From contig PEAM01000013.1 in NCBI GenBank assembly GCA_002753565.1, positions 36,800 through 100,799 of the forward strand: 64,000 bases of DNA, written 5' to 3'. Under the pieces are notes generated by a model, which was not told the DNA's origin, searched no databases, and saw only the letters and a list, made by a program, of their open reading frames with translations. The translations under genes were made by a program, and so were the position numbers. Positions 18,559 through 27,219 of this stretch are shown here, one piece after another (position 1 is the stretch's first letter; each line of letters opens with the position of its first letter). The stretch is from Magnetococcales bacterium (GTDB lineage: Bacteria > Pseudomonadota > Magnetococcia > Magnetococcales > JADFYX01).

Positions 18559-19712
18559 GGGCTCATTTCCGCAAGAAGGGCCAGCTCCTGCTGGACGATC
18601 AAGGGGAGGCTGAGATGGTCCAGGGCATAGCGCCGTGCCTGGTTACCCAGTTTCGTCTGCAGGTCGGGTTGCGAGAAAAGCTGTTGGACACTCTGATGGA
18701 TATCGGAAACCTCCAGGCCGGTCAGCAGGCCGTTCTCTCCGTGTGTGATGATCTCACGAATGGCGGGAATGTCCCCCCCAATGACCGGCAGACCACACGC
18801 CATGGCCTCCAACAGGGTTTTAGGGTGTCCCTCATACAGGGAGGGGAGAATCAGGGCGGTGGCGCTGTTGAGCAGCTTGGGTAGCGCTTCATGGGGTTGA
18901 GAGCCCAAAAAACGGCAGGTGACTCCCCCCTGTTGGGCAGCCTGCTGCAGTTTCTCTTTCAGGGTTCCTGCGCCCACCAGCCAGCACTCCAGATCCAGCC
19001 CCCCCAACCCCTTGATGAGGTTGAAGAGATTTTTTTCCGCCTCCAACCGACCGATAAAAATCAGCCGTTTAGTGGATGGTTCTCGAGTGGGGTTGGGGGC
19101 GAACAGGTCGGTATCCACATAGTTGGGAATACGGGTGATTTTTTGGGGGTCGATGCCGTGGTCGTTGATAATCATGGTTTTCATCAGGGCGGTGGTCACC
19201 ACAATCCGATCTGCTTGTTCAAAGACTCTCTTCTCCAACTCCAGGGCTTGCTGGGTAGCGGGTGCCTCTCTGCCCTCTCTCTGTTTCATGGTGAAGGAGA
19301 AGGAGAAACCGCTACGAGAGAGAAACCGCTGTGAGAGCTTGCGAGCCAAAGCTGCCGGAATGTCACTGCCACGCATCTGGTTGGTTTTAAAAACGGCACC
19401 CGTTTTTCGCAGGGGAGGGGCCATCCAGGTCAGGTAGCGTTGGTACCAGGGGAGGGGCAGTTTCCAACGGTTGCAGATAAGGGTGATTCCCGGCAACCGG
19501 GAGGCAAAGGCCAGATCTCTTTTATCGCCATAGGTGACAAAGGTGATACTGCCAAGGTGGGGAAGCAGTGCCCGATAGAGGGCCACCTCTCGATGAAATC
19601 CCCCGCCCTTCTCCCAAGCGAGCAGAGACATGTTCTGGGTGAAAAAGAGAACCAGATGAATCTGCTTTAACGTGGCGGGGTCCGGGGGGAAGATGGGGGT
19701 GGTCTGGGTCAC
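18555..19712 (-). CDS. glycosyltransferase family 4
   Basis: 385-residue GT-B glycosyltransferase. The donor-binding half has RLIFIGRLEAEKNL and PSLYEGHPKTLLEAMACG with the E-x7-E signature, then GLPVIGGDIPAIREI. The start is a GTG at 19712. It overlaps the next gene by four bases and follows the alpha/alpha-toroid gene by 58 bp, so the cluster reads toroid, GT4, GT2, sulfotransferase. Substrates are unknown. Confidence 0.9.
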   Translation of the reverse strand: MTQTTPIFPPDPATLKQIHLVLFFTQNMSLLAWEKGGGFHREVALYRALLPHLGSITFVTYGDKRDLAFASRLPGITLICNRWKLPLPWYQRYLTWMAPPLRKTGAVFKTNQMRGSDIPAALARKLSQRFLSRSGFSFSFTMKQREGREAPATQQALELEKRVFEQADRIVVTTALMKTMIINDHGIDPQKITRIPNYVDTDLFAPNPTREPSTKRLIFIGRLEAEKNLFNLIKGLGGLDLECWLVGAGTLKEKLQQAAQQGGVTCRFLGSQPHEALPKLLNSATALILPSLYEGHPKTLLEAMACGLPVIGGDIPAIREIITHGENGLLTGLEVSDIHQSVQQLFSQPDLQTKLGNQARRYALDHLSLPLIVQQELALLAEMSP

Positions 19713-19770
19713 TCTCTTGCTACTCCGGTTGTCTCTGGAGGGCAGAGCCGAAGCGTGTCTGCTTTTGGTC

Positions 19771-20895
19771 TCATGGACGGATCACCTGCCAGTCTGGTTG
19801 ATCGAACTCGACGATCTCAATCACCATGGAAAGGGCCCAGGTCAACAGACAGGTCCCGTGAATATCTCCCTCGTTCAGCCCTTTGGAAATGGAGGCACCA
19901 TAGTAGACGTGTTGCGCTTTACCTGGCTGATAGGAGAAGCCGCCGTCGGCATTTTGATGGGTTCTGATCATCCGGGCAATCTGCAGACATTGGGTCTGTA
20001 TTTCTGCTCTTCTGTGGTTGGTTTGCAGCAGGCAGCGATGTACAACGTAGATCCAATCCACCACATGACAACCGGCGGCGGGTGGCCCCTGTTCCAGGCA
20101 GGTATCGATCAGTTTTTCGGGATAGTGAACCGGAACTTCCAGCCAGTCCAGTGCGTTGAGAACCTTCATGGCTCCGTTGATCAGTTGACCCCGAGGGGGC
20201 CGCTTGCCCCGAAAATAGGAGCCGGACTCTTTGTCCACCACCCCCTCAAGAAACCGGCTGGTCTGGGCCATGAGCATTAAATGGTCCAGCTTCTTGAGCA
20301 GCGGACCCTGGCTGCGGTAGAAGACGGAGAGGATGGCTGTCTGTGCCCCGGCTGACCAGGGGGTGGTCCAGGGTAGACTCTCCAGCTTTTTGAGCAGGTC
20401 TCTTTTTTGGTGGGGAAACTGAAAAAAAGGGATGGTTGGTGTGGCATCCACCTGGGCCAGGGTTGCGATGGCCTGTTTGGTTTCGGCTTTAATGGCGTTG
20501 ACCACCGGATTTTTCTTGGCCTCCCCCCGCAGCCAACGGCCTAAAAGATTCCGAACCCCTTCTGGGGGCAGAGGGGCGATGCCAGCCAGGAGGTGGGGGT
20601 CTATGAAGGAGCTGTGATACGGGGTGGAGCTATCGAGAATCTGGTAGGAGCGGATAAAATCGAGCCAGGCCTGCTTTTCGGATTGAGGGAGCGTATCCCA
20701 AAGCCCTAAAGTATAAACTATTTTAAGAGCAAAACAGCTAAAGCCCAAGGCCGCCTTCTCTCCCACTACCGTGGTCCCTTTCAGGCAGGGGCGGTATCGA
20801 CCGGTTTGCCCGGGAATCTGCAGTTTGCCCATGAACTGATCCACCTCACCACGGAGGCCGGATATCCAGGCTTGAGTCTCGGAAAATTCTGACAT
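19771..20895 (-). CDS. alpha/alpha-toroid (terpene-cyclase/prenyltransferase-like) protein
   Basis: 374 residues without a signal peptide. The C-terminal segment DGGFSYQPGKAQ, followed by YYGA and GDIHGTCLLTWAL, resembles repeats of the squalene-hopene cyclase and prenyltransferase beta-subunit fold. The N-terminal ALGFSCFALKIVYTLG segment is helical. I cannot see the DxDD motif of cyclases, nor a clear zinc site of prenyltransferases, so catalysis of that kind is doubtful. It is first in a four-gene leftward glycan cluster and may act on a polyprenyl or sugar chain, but its role is unknown. Confidence 0.75.
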   Translation of the reverse strand: MSEFSETQAWISGLRGEVDQFMGKLQIPGQTGRYRPCLKGTTVVGEKAALGFSCFALKIVYTLGLWDTLPQSEKQAWLDFIRSYQILDSSTPYHSSFIDPHLLAGIAPLPPEGVRNLLGRWLRGEAKKNPVVNAIKAETKQAIATLAQVDATPTIPFFQFPHQKRDLLKKLESLPWTTPWSAGAQTAILSVFYRSQGPLLKKLDHLMLMAQTSRFLEGVVDKESGSYFRGKRPPRGQLINGAMKVLNALDWLEVPVHYPEKLIDTCLEQGPPAAGCHVVDWIYVVHRCLLQTNHRRAEIQTQCLQIARMIRTHQNADGGFSYQPGKAQHVYYGASISKGLNEGDIHGTCLLTWALSMVIEIVEFDQPDWQVIRP

Positions 20896-21086
20896 GTATT
20901 ATTTGTTTTGGGCCGCAAGCAAAAGGATGGATGAGAGAAAACCGCCTATGCCAACAAAAGCAAACGCTCCCAAGATTAATCTTTTGCACACCCTTTATTC
21001 AAGAGGAAAAAGATTAAAGTAACTTATAAATCGCGTACTTTTCCGATGATACCGACCAAGGAGAGGCGGAGAGCAGAGGGTTGCCG

Positions 21087-21647
21087 TTAGTTTGCTGTCG
21101 CCTGCAATCGTTGCCTTTTATCGATCAAGTGGGCCTGAATGGTAAAGAATACCTCGTCAGTGGGGCTGTCCAGGGAGCCGCAGAGCAGGATCAATCGCGG
21201 GCTGTTTTGACGATGAAGCCAAAAATGGAGCAGTCGGTACCAGAAGGTTCCGGTCTGTTTGACAAAGAGGGCTGGTTCCAAATCCAATAGAATAACCGGG
21301 AGAGCCACGCCCAGAACCGAAAGGCGGGAGGCGCCCAGAACAGAGTGCCATGGGATGGGTTGGTCGCTCAGGCGAAAGTCGGTTACGCCTCCATGGTTGA
21401 TGCGTAGCATGATGCGGCATCCCGGCCTGAAAAGCTGGCGGATACAAAAAAACAGCAGGGTTAAGCCGACCAGGGTCATGGGAAGTTGAACAAGGGCCGC
21501 GGCCCGACTGGTGCCAAGAAGATCTGCCCAGCCAAAATAGTGGGAGATACCCGGACCGGCAAGCAGAAGGCTTGCGACAAGCAGAAAACCCAGGCGATCA
21601 TCGTCTGAGAGGGAGACAAGGTGGGGTGGTGGCTTGGGATGCTTCAT
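21087..21647 (-). CDS. hypothetical two-TM membrane protein
   Basis: I do not recognise this 186-residue protein. Two hydrophobic helices lie near the N-terminus (RLGFLLVASLLLAGPG and VQLPMTLVGLTLLFF). A cytoplasmic domain of about 110 residues follows, with HSVLGASRLSVLGVALPVILLD, which resembles bacterial PH-like or YdbT-type membrane proteins. I prefer the ATG at 21647, which has AGGAG ten bases upstream; an ATG at 21701 would add 18 residues and lacks a site. It is followed at 190 bp by the toroid gene on the same strand. Confidence 0.65.
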   Translation of the reverse strand: MKHPKPPPHLVSLSDDDRLGFLLVASLLLAGPGISHYFGWADLLGTSRAAALVQLPMTLVGLTLLFFCIRQLFRPGCRIMLRINHGGVTDFRLSDQPIPWHSVLGASRLSVLGVALPVILLDLEPALFVKQTGTFWYRLLHFWLHRQNSPRLILLCGSLDSPTDEVFFTIQAHLIDKRQRLQATAN

Positions 21648-21810
21648 CTCCGAGGGGCTCCTGATATTTTTAAAGGGAGGTCTGTTCTTTCTAAAAAACA
21701 TTGGAGTACCAAGCCCTCAAAAAAGTTTATCTTTTCCAGCTTTTTTTTTGCAATCCTGAAAAGAGCCGCCTCTTTGAGATGAAAAAGGGGGGTCGTGTAA
21801 AGGGAGTCAC

Positions 21811-21847
21811 AAAAAAACGGCCTCTACCCACCAAGGAGCAGAAGCCG
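21811..21847 (-). terminator. intrinsic terminator of the aspartate aminotransferase gene
   Basis: On the minus strand CGGCTTCT pairs with AGAGGCCG (one G-T wobble) around a 14-base loop, and seven Ts follow. It begins about 30 bp after the aminotransferase stop. Confidence 0.75.
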
Positions 21848-21878
21848 CTTGCTTGCTATGTTGTCGAGCCTTGACGAT

Positions 21879-23087
21879 CTATTCGCCGGTCAACACCTTG
21901 GCAACCGCATGAATCCGCTTCAAGGCCTCTTTTAAATCGGCCATGGAGGTGGCAAAAGAGATGCGAATATAGGGGTCCATACCAAAGGCCGAACCGGGCA
22001 CGACCGCAACCCCTTTGGACTCCAGCAGGTGGGCTGCCAGATCGATGGTGGTTTTGATCTCATCTCCCTTGGGGGTTTTTTTACCCATCAGACCGCTGAC
22101 GTTGGGGTAGACATAAAAGGCCCCTTCAGGGTTGCGGCAGGAGATGCCGGGTATTTTGTTGAGGGTCTTGACCACGTAGTTGCGCCGTTTGGTGAAGGCT
22201 TTCAGCATGGGGGCAACACATTTCTGTGATCCACCAATGGCAGCCGCTGCCGCAACCTGGGCAATGGAGGTGGCGCAAGAGGTGCTTTGAGACTGAATTT
22301 TGGTCATCGCCTTGATGATCTCGGCGGGGCCGGCGGCATAGCCGATACGCCAGCCGGTCATGGCATAGGCCTTGGCTACGCCGTTGAGAATGATGGAACG
22401 CTCTTTCATCTCTGGGCAGGCTTCGGCAAAGGTGAAGTGTTCGAAGTTGTCATAGACAATCTTTTCGTAAATGTCATCTGAAACAGCATAGACATGGGGG
22501 TGTTTGAGCAGTACCTCCCCCAAAGCGGCCAACTCCTCAGCGGAATAGGCAGAGCCGGTTGGGTTGGAGGGGGAGTTGAGAATAACCAGTCGGGTCTTTT
22601 TGGTGAGAGCTTTTTCAAGCTCGGCTGGTGTCAATTTAAAGCCGTTCTCCTCTTGGGTGTCGACAATAACCGGTGTACCGTCGGCCAACAGCACCATGTC
22701 CGGGTAGGAGACCCAATAGGGAGTGGGAATGATCACCTCATCTCCGGCATCCAGCATGGCCTGGGCCATGTTGAAAAAAGCCTGTTTACCCCCCACAGTC
22801 ACCACAATCTGGTTGGCTTCGAAGATCAGGTTGTTATCTTTCTTGAACTTTTTGATGATGGCATTTTTTAGTTCGGGAATGCCGTCAACGGCGGTATATT
22901 TGGTAAAGCCAGCTTCAATCGCTTTGATGGCAGCTTTTTTGATGTGTTTAGGGGTATCGAAGTCAGGTTCACCAGCCCCCAGGCCGATCACATCTTGCCC
23001 GGCGGCACGCATGGCTTTGGCCTGTGCGGTAATTTGCAGGGTGGCAGAGGGTTTTACTTTTTGAATACGTTGGGATAAAAGGGCCAT
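21879..23087 (-). CDS. aspC: aspartate aminotransferase (class I/II, PLP)
   Basis: 402-residue fold-type I aminotransferase that interconverts aspartate and 2-oxoglutarate with oxaloacetate and glutamate. The AspAT-Ib hallmark DVIGLGAGEPDFDTP is present, as are the PLP-stacking YAVSDDIYEKIVY segment and the Schiff-base lysine in NGVAKAYAMTGWR. A C-terminal RISFATS carries the substrate-carboxylate arginine. I chose the ATG at 23087 (MALLSQRIQKVKPSATL) because it fits the family; an upstream ATG at 23120 adds 11 unlikely residues. It is divergent from cysS. Some members also use prephenate, which cannot be excluded here. Confidence 0.93.
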   Translation of the reverse strand: MALLSQRIQKVKPSATLQITAQAKAMRAAGQDVIGLGAGEPDFDTPKHIKKAAIKAIEAGFTKYTAVDGIPELKNAIIKKFKKDNNLIFEANQIVVTVGGKQAFFNMAQAMLDAGDEVIIPTPYWVSYPDMVLLADGTPVIVDTQEENGFKLTPAELEKALTKKTRLVILNSPSNPTGSAYSAEELAALGEVLLKHPHVYAVSDDIYEKIVYDNFEHFTFAEACPEMKERSIILNGVAKAYAMTGWRIGYAAGPAEIIKAMTKIQSQSTSCATSIAQVAAAAAIGGSQKCVAPMLKAFTKRRNYVVKTLNKIPGISCRNPEGAFYVYPNVSGLMGKKTPKGDEIKTTIDLAAHLLESKGVAVVPGSAFGMDPYIRISFATSMADLKEALKRIHAVAKVLTGE

Positions 23088-23309
23088 GGTTATCGGTACT
23101 CTCTTGAAATAAGATTTCATGAAGTAGGTGTCAAGGTAAGAGATTTATAGCCAGCATCGCCTTTTAATTCAACAAAATTTATTGCTAGAGGGCGTTTTTT
23201 TATTGCATCATGGGCTGTTCCCGGTTTTTCATCCGGGCCGTTTTTAAAAAAGGGTGGGATCTTTTTTTGCAGGCTGGATCTCCCTTGAATTTATGGGTAT
23301 GGACATTGT

Positions 23310-24809
23310 ATGACAATTCAAATTTTCAACTCCATGGGTCGGAAAAAAGAGCCGCTGATCTGCCGAGAACCGGGCAAGGTGGGACTTTATGTGTGTGGGG
23401 TGACGGTTTATGACTACAGCCACATCGGCCATGCACGGGTAATGGTGGTGTTTGATGCGATTGTTCGGCATCTGCGGGCCAGGGGGTTGGCGGTCACCTA
23501 TGTACGCAACTATACGGATATTGACGACAAGATCATCCAACGGGCCAATGAGTTGGGGATCTCTATCGGTACGTTGACCGAAAAATATATTCAAGCCTTC
23601 CAGGAGGATATGGCGGCTTTGGGGATGGCGCCGCCGGATATCGAACCCAAGGCGACCGAACATCTGGCCGAAATGCAGACCATGATTGGTCAATTGATCG
23701 ATAACGGACTGGCCTACGAGAGTGGCGGGGATGTCTATTATGCCGTGGATCGTTTTACCAAATATGGGCTGCTCTCTGGCAAAAATCTGGCTGATCTGGT
23801 CGCCGGCTCTCGGGTGGATGTCAATACCCAGAAGAGAAACCCTCTGGATTTTGTCCTCTGGAAAGGGGCAAAGCCGGGTGAGCCTCAGTGGCCCTCCCCT
23901 TGGGGTCCGGGTCGGCCGGGTTGGCATATTGAGTGTTCGGCCATGAGCTCTAAATATCTGGGTAATCGTTTTGATATCCATGGGGGTGGGCGGGATCTGA
24001 TCTTTCCCCACCACGAAAACGAAATTGCCCAATCCGAAGGGACTACCGGCCACGACTGGGTGCGCTATTGGCTGCATAACGGCTTTGTCAACGTCATCTC
24101 CGATGCCGGTGAGCGAGAGAAGATGTCCAAGAGCCTGGGTAATTTTTTCACCATCCGAGATCTGCTCAAAGCCTATCGGGGGGAGGTGTTGCGGGTCTTT
24201 ATTCTCAACAACCACTACCGCTCCCCCCTGGACTTCTCCTTTGGGCTGCTTAACGGTGCCCGAGGTGGGTTGGATAGGCTCTATAGTGCTCTGGAGGGGG
24301 CCGGTAAAATCATTGGTGTTCTCCCTTCGGCAGCCCCCATTTCACCCGAAACAGAAGAGGGCAGGCCTCTGGCTTCGGAGGTGGGGAAATTTTTCTCTGC
24401 CATGGATGATGACTTCAATACCCCGCAAGCGGTCGCGGTTCTATTTGAGGTGGTCAAAAAACTTAACCTGATTTTGGTTCAACCAGATAGCGAGCAGAAA
24501 AACGGGTTGGTTCTGGAGCATGTGCGGGTTTTGCGTAGTCTGGGGGCTATTATCGGCATGGGCCAGGGAGAGCCCGTTGAACATTTTCAGTTTCAACCGG
24601 AAGTCAACCTCTCTACCCTTTCCAGCGAGGGCAATTCGGCGGATGATGCCGATTTGACGGTAGAACAGATAGAGGATTGGATAGAGCAGAGAGCCCAGGC
24701 CCGAGTCAATCGGGATTATGCCGAGTCCGACCGGATTCGGGATCTGTTGGCGGACCAGGGTATCTCTGTATTGGACTCAAAAGAAGGCACCACCTGGAGA
24801 CGAAATTGA
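23310..24809 (+). CDS. cysS: cysteinyl-tRNA synthetase
   Basis: 499-residue class I synthetase that charges tRNA-Cys. The HIGH-type site is in YDYSHIGHARVMV, with the zinc-ligand cysteine just before it (YVCGVTVYD). Other zinc ligands are in HIECSAMS and FPHHENEIAQ. The KMSKS loop is EKMSKSLGNFF near residue 270. A normal DALR-type C-terminal domain follows. The start ATG lacks a strong ribosome site. Its TGA overlaps the proposed TTG start of rlmB (TTGA), so the two are coupled. Confidence 0.97.
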   Translation: MTIQIFNSMGRKKEPLICREPGKVGLYVCGVTVYDYSHIGHARVMVVFDAIVRHLRARGLAVTYVRNYTDIDDKIIQRANELGISIGTLTEKYIQAFQEDMAALGMAPPDIEPKATEHLAEMQTMIGQLIDNGLAYESGGDVYYAVDRFTKYGLLSGKNLADLVAGSRVDVNTQKRNPLDFVLWKGAKPGEPQWPSPWGPGRPGWHIECSAMSSKYLGNRFDIHGGGRDLIFPHHENEIAQSEGTTGHDWVRYWLHNGFVNVISDAGEREKMSKSLGNFFTIRDLLKAYRGEVLRVFILNNHYRSPLDFSFGLLNGARGGLDRLYSALEGAGKIIGVLPSAAPISPETEEGRPLASEVGKFFSAMDDDFNTPQAVAVLFEVVKKLNLILVQPDSEQKNGLVLEHVRVLRSLGAIIGMGQGEPVEHFQFQPEVNLSTLSSEGNSADDADLTVEQIEDWIEQRAQARVNRDYAESDRIRDLLADQGISVLDSKEGTTWRRN

Positions 24810-25729
24810 TTAAAAAAAGTGCACGCCGTGCCGCATCGAAAAAGAGTGATTCACGTCAGAGTGACGAAGGAAAAAAGGGCGGACCACGGGAGCGACCCAG
24901 AAAAAAAGAGAGCTGGAAAAACGCTTATGAAAAAAAGCCCTTTGAAAAAAAACCACCCCCTCCCACCTCTACCCAGCAGGAGGAGACGGAGGAGAGTGGA
25001 TTGGTGATTGGCGTCAATCCGGTTCAAGCCCTGTTTCAAGATGCCAACCGCCCTGTCGAATACCTGGCTGTCTCCAAGGGGGCTGGCGGAAAGCGGATTC
25101 AGGAGATTGTCGATAAAGCCCGTGAACAGGGGTTGAGAACCCGCTTTGTTGATCGGCAGACACTGGATGGCATGACCGGTGGTCTGGCCCACCAAGGGGT
25201 TGTGGCTCGAGCGGGTATCCGTAAACAGCCCTCCTTCAAGCAGCTTATCGCGCGGGTCAAGGGGTCACCTCAAACTCTCCTGGTTCTGTTGGATGGGGTG
25301 GAGGATCCCCATAATCTGGGGGCCATCATCCGTTCTGCCGAATCCTTCGGGGCCATGGCTGTGGTGCTGCCGAAAGATCGGTCGGCGGCCCTCTCTGCGG
25401 TAGCCGCCAAGGCTTCTGCCGGTGCTGTTGAGCGGTTGGATGTGATCAGGGTGACCAATCTGACCCGAGCCATTGACGAGTTGAAGGGGTGCGGGGTTCA
25501 GGTCTGGGGGTTGGCAGGGGAGGAGGGGGCTGAACCGATCCAGAAGGTGGCTTTTCCCCAGTCGGTGGCGCTGGTTTTGGGGGGAGAAGGCAAGGGGCTG
25601 CGCCGTTTAACCCGTGACCATTGCGATGGGCTGCTCTCTATTCCCATCACCGGTGGCGTTGGCTCTTTGAATGTCTCTGTGGCGGCTGGGGTCGCCCTGT
25701 ATGAGGTGCGGCGCAGGGGTGTGGAATAA
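24806..25729 (+). CDS. rlmB: 23S rRNA 2'-O-methyltransferase RlmB (TrmH/SpoU family)
   Basis: Proposed 307-residue protein. A highly basic, Lys/Pro-rich extension of about 65 residues precedes the RNA-binding domain (GVNPVQALF). The SPOUT catalytic domain follows with LVLLDGVEDPHNLGAIIRSA, ALVLGGEGKGLRRL and IPITGGVGSLNVSVAAGV, the three knot motifs that bind S-adenosylmethionine. It would methylate a guanosine of 23S rRNA (G2251 in E. coli). The open frame extends back inside cysS to 24677. I chose TTG at 24806 because it overlaps the cysS stop and GGAG precedes it. A start further in would lose only the basic tail. Confidence 0.85.
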   Translation: MIKKSARRAASKKSDSRQSDEGKKGGPRERPRKKESWKNAYEKKPFEKKPPPPTSTQQEETEESGLVIGVNPVQALFQDANRPVEYLAVSKGAGGKRIQEIVDKAREQGLRTRFVDRQTLDGMTGGLAHQGVVARAGIRKQPSFKQLIARVKGSPQTLLVLLDGVEDPHNLGAIIRSAESFGAMAVVLPKDRSAALSAVAAKASAGAVERLDVIRVTNLTRAIDELKGCGVQVWGLAGEEGAEPIQKVAFPQSVALVLGGEGKGLRRLTRDHCDGLLSIPITGGVGSLNVSVAAGVALYEVRRRGVE

Positions 25730-25749
25730 CATATTGTTTTTTTGGGTTT

Positions 25750-25945
25750 TATAGTCATTTAAAACCAAATTTGGACAATTTGGACAATGGTTAAAGGCAA
25801 AGTCAACACCTTGGGAGGCCTTGCAGGCCCCCAAACCTCCACGCTTTTAAAATTAAAAAAAAAGCAAAGTCAAAGGCTTAGGACCTTGGGCGCTGCCCAA
25901 ACCCGCTGGGAAGGCATTCATGCCTTCCCAGACCCATCCCGGTAA
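25750..25945 (-). repeat. MITE-like dispersed repeat, copy B (inverted, one end lost)
   Basis: Reverse-orientation copy of the element at 3482. One terminus, TATAGTCATTTAAAACCAAAT, is degenerate but recognisable, with TA at its edge. The whole hairpin core is present. The other terminus is missing: similarity stops at GACCCATCCC just before the lipoprotein stop codon at 25949. Confidence 0.75.
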
Positions 25946-25948
25946 CGT

Positions 25949-26356
25949 TTAGCCCGACTGACCGGAAAAAAGACGGTCGTGGTTTTTCTGTACGAAGGGG
26001 GCCGCCTCTTCCATCAGGCACCAGACCATCCCTTTTTTATCCAGCACTTCCAGCCCTGGAAAGGGACACTTTTCACGCAGCAGATCCGAGAGGTTTTTCT
26101 TCTCGGTGTCACTGGCCTTGCCTCCGAGTAGATTCCACGCCATACAACGGTACAGCTCCTGATTAAAATCTTGGTTGGCTTTTTCCAGATCGTTGGCATA
26201 GAGATTTTTGGCATGGGAAAAGCTGGCCTGAAAACAGCCGGAGGTTGCACTGACCAGCCCTTTGGGGTCGGTAACCGCCTCTTTGGAGCAGCCCGATAGC
26301 AGCAAGGCCATGAGAAGGGGTATCAGACGGTGTCGGCTTGGTGTGAAGGGTGTCAT
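25949..26356 (-). CDS. hypothetical lipoprotein, paralog 1
   Basis: 135 residues with a type II signal peptide and lipobox LLLSGC (Cys near residue 23). The residue after the Cys is Ser, which fits sorting to the outer membrane. The mature part has four spaced cysteines in GCFQASF, YRCMAW, KCPFPGLEV and VWCLMEE, suggesting two disulfides. It is clearly related to the next gene (26443-26844): the segments GCFQ-x-SF, DLEKANQD and CPFPGL recur at the same spacing. Function is unknown. The MITE copy B abuts its 3' end. Confidence 0.8.
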   Translation of the reverse strand: MTPFTPSRHRLIPLLMALLLSGCSKEAVTDPKGLVSATSGCFQASFSHAKNLYANDLEKANQDFNQELYRCMAWNLLGGKASDTEKKNLSDLLREKCPFPGLEVLDKKGMVWCLMEEAAPFVQKNHDRLFSGQSG

Positions 26357-26442
26357 GGTAGGTTAAGGCTCTCTGGTTTGGGGTAAGGGTGCGGGGTGCT
26401 GGTTGGCTGCAAGGATCAGCCAAAGAGGGGTATCCATAGGCC

Positions 26443-26844
26443 TTAGTTAGACCGTTGTTGCGCTTGGTTATTCTGTATCGAGGGGAGGGAGGCCTTCTCC
26501 AGACAGGCGACAATCTCCTTTCTGACCACCAAGGTCAGGCCCGGAAAGGGGCAGGCCTCTTTGTACTGTTGGGAGAGGGCCTGTTTTTGATCTTCCGGGG
26601 CTTGGGTGCCGAGAATATTGCGTACCATGCAGGGGTAGAGTTCGGCGTTGATATCGTGGTTGGCTTTTTCGATATCGTTGGGGTATCTTTTCTTGGCCAG
26701 GGAGAAGCTGGTCTGAAAACAGCCCAGGGTGGTCCGGCCCAGAAGTGCGTGGTCGGTGAGCGGCTCTTTTTCAAAACAACCGGAGAGAAACAGGGTTGCC
26801 ATGGCGGTCAGGAGAAAGATTCGACGGTATCGGAGGGTGATCAT
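26443..26844 (-). CDS. hypothetical lipoprotein, paralog 2
   Basis: 133 residues, with lipobox LFLSGC and Phe at the next position. It shares with its downstream neighbour the motifs GCFQTSF, NDIEKANHD, ELYPCM and CPFPGL, so the two arose by tandem duplication. The same four-cysteine pattern is kept. I recognise no known family. The pair runs leftward as an operon with an 86-bp gap. Conserved cysteines and an outer-membrane anchor point to a small periplasmic-facing domain. Confidence 0.8.
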   Translation of the reverse strand: MITLRYRRIFLLTAMATLFLSGCFEKEPLTDHALLGRTTLGCFQTSFSLAKKRYPNDIEKANHDINAELYPCMVRNILGTQAPEDQKQALSQQYKEACPFPGLTLVVRKEIVACLEKASLPSIQNNQAQQRSN

Positions 26845-26963
26845 GGGGTGACAGACTCTCTTTATGGTAGGTAATGGGGTCGATCAAGAGGGGGGAGTAT
26901 ACCTGAAATGGGTGAATATTCCACACCCTTTGCTCAGCAAGTGGAAATGGATAGGGGTTGACA

Positions 26964-27155
26964 ATGGGTGGATGGGGTTGTCCTCATGAGCGGAACGGCT
27001 GTTGTGTCAAGGTGGCTAACCTGCCTTGTGACCCAGGTATGAAGGGGTGTGTCTTGTCCAGCCGGTTTACCTTTAGCAAACCGGAAAAAAACCGTCCCAA
27101 GCGAGATGAGCAGGGGCGGCGGATCGAACCTGAAAAGCGTGGTGGTTCTGATTAG
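26964..27155 (+). CDS. small cysteine-rich protein, possibly metal-binding
   Basis: 63-residue frame with six cysteines in the first half (GCPHERNGCC and then PCDPGMKGCV), followed by a basic, Lys/Arg/Pro-rich tail. The CPH, CC and CDPGMKGC arrangement looks like a zinc- or iron-sulfur-binding knuckle rather than random sequence. AGGGG lies six bases before the ATG. It is alone on this strand between the lipoprotein pair and a membrane-protein gene. I believe it is real but have no family name for it. Confidence 0.55.
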   Translation: MGGWGCPHERNGCCVKVANLPCDPGMKGCVLSSRFTFSKPEKNRPKRDEQGRRIEPEKRGGSD

Positions 27156-27219
27156 ATTTTAGTATCATAGGGTGATTTCTCAACCTTTCCCTCTTTTTTT
27201 ATAAAGAAAAGCTATCTTC

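Noticed and set aside
23244..24215. 323-codon antisense frame over cysS
   Set aside because: Lies wholly opposite a clear synthetase gene and has no ribosome site or motif.
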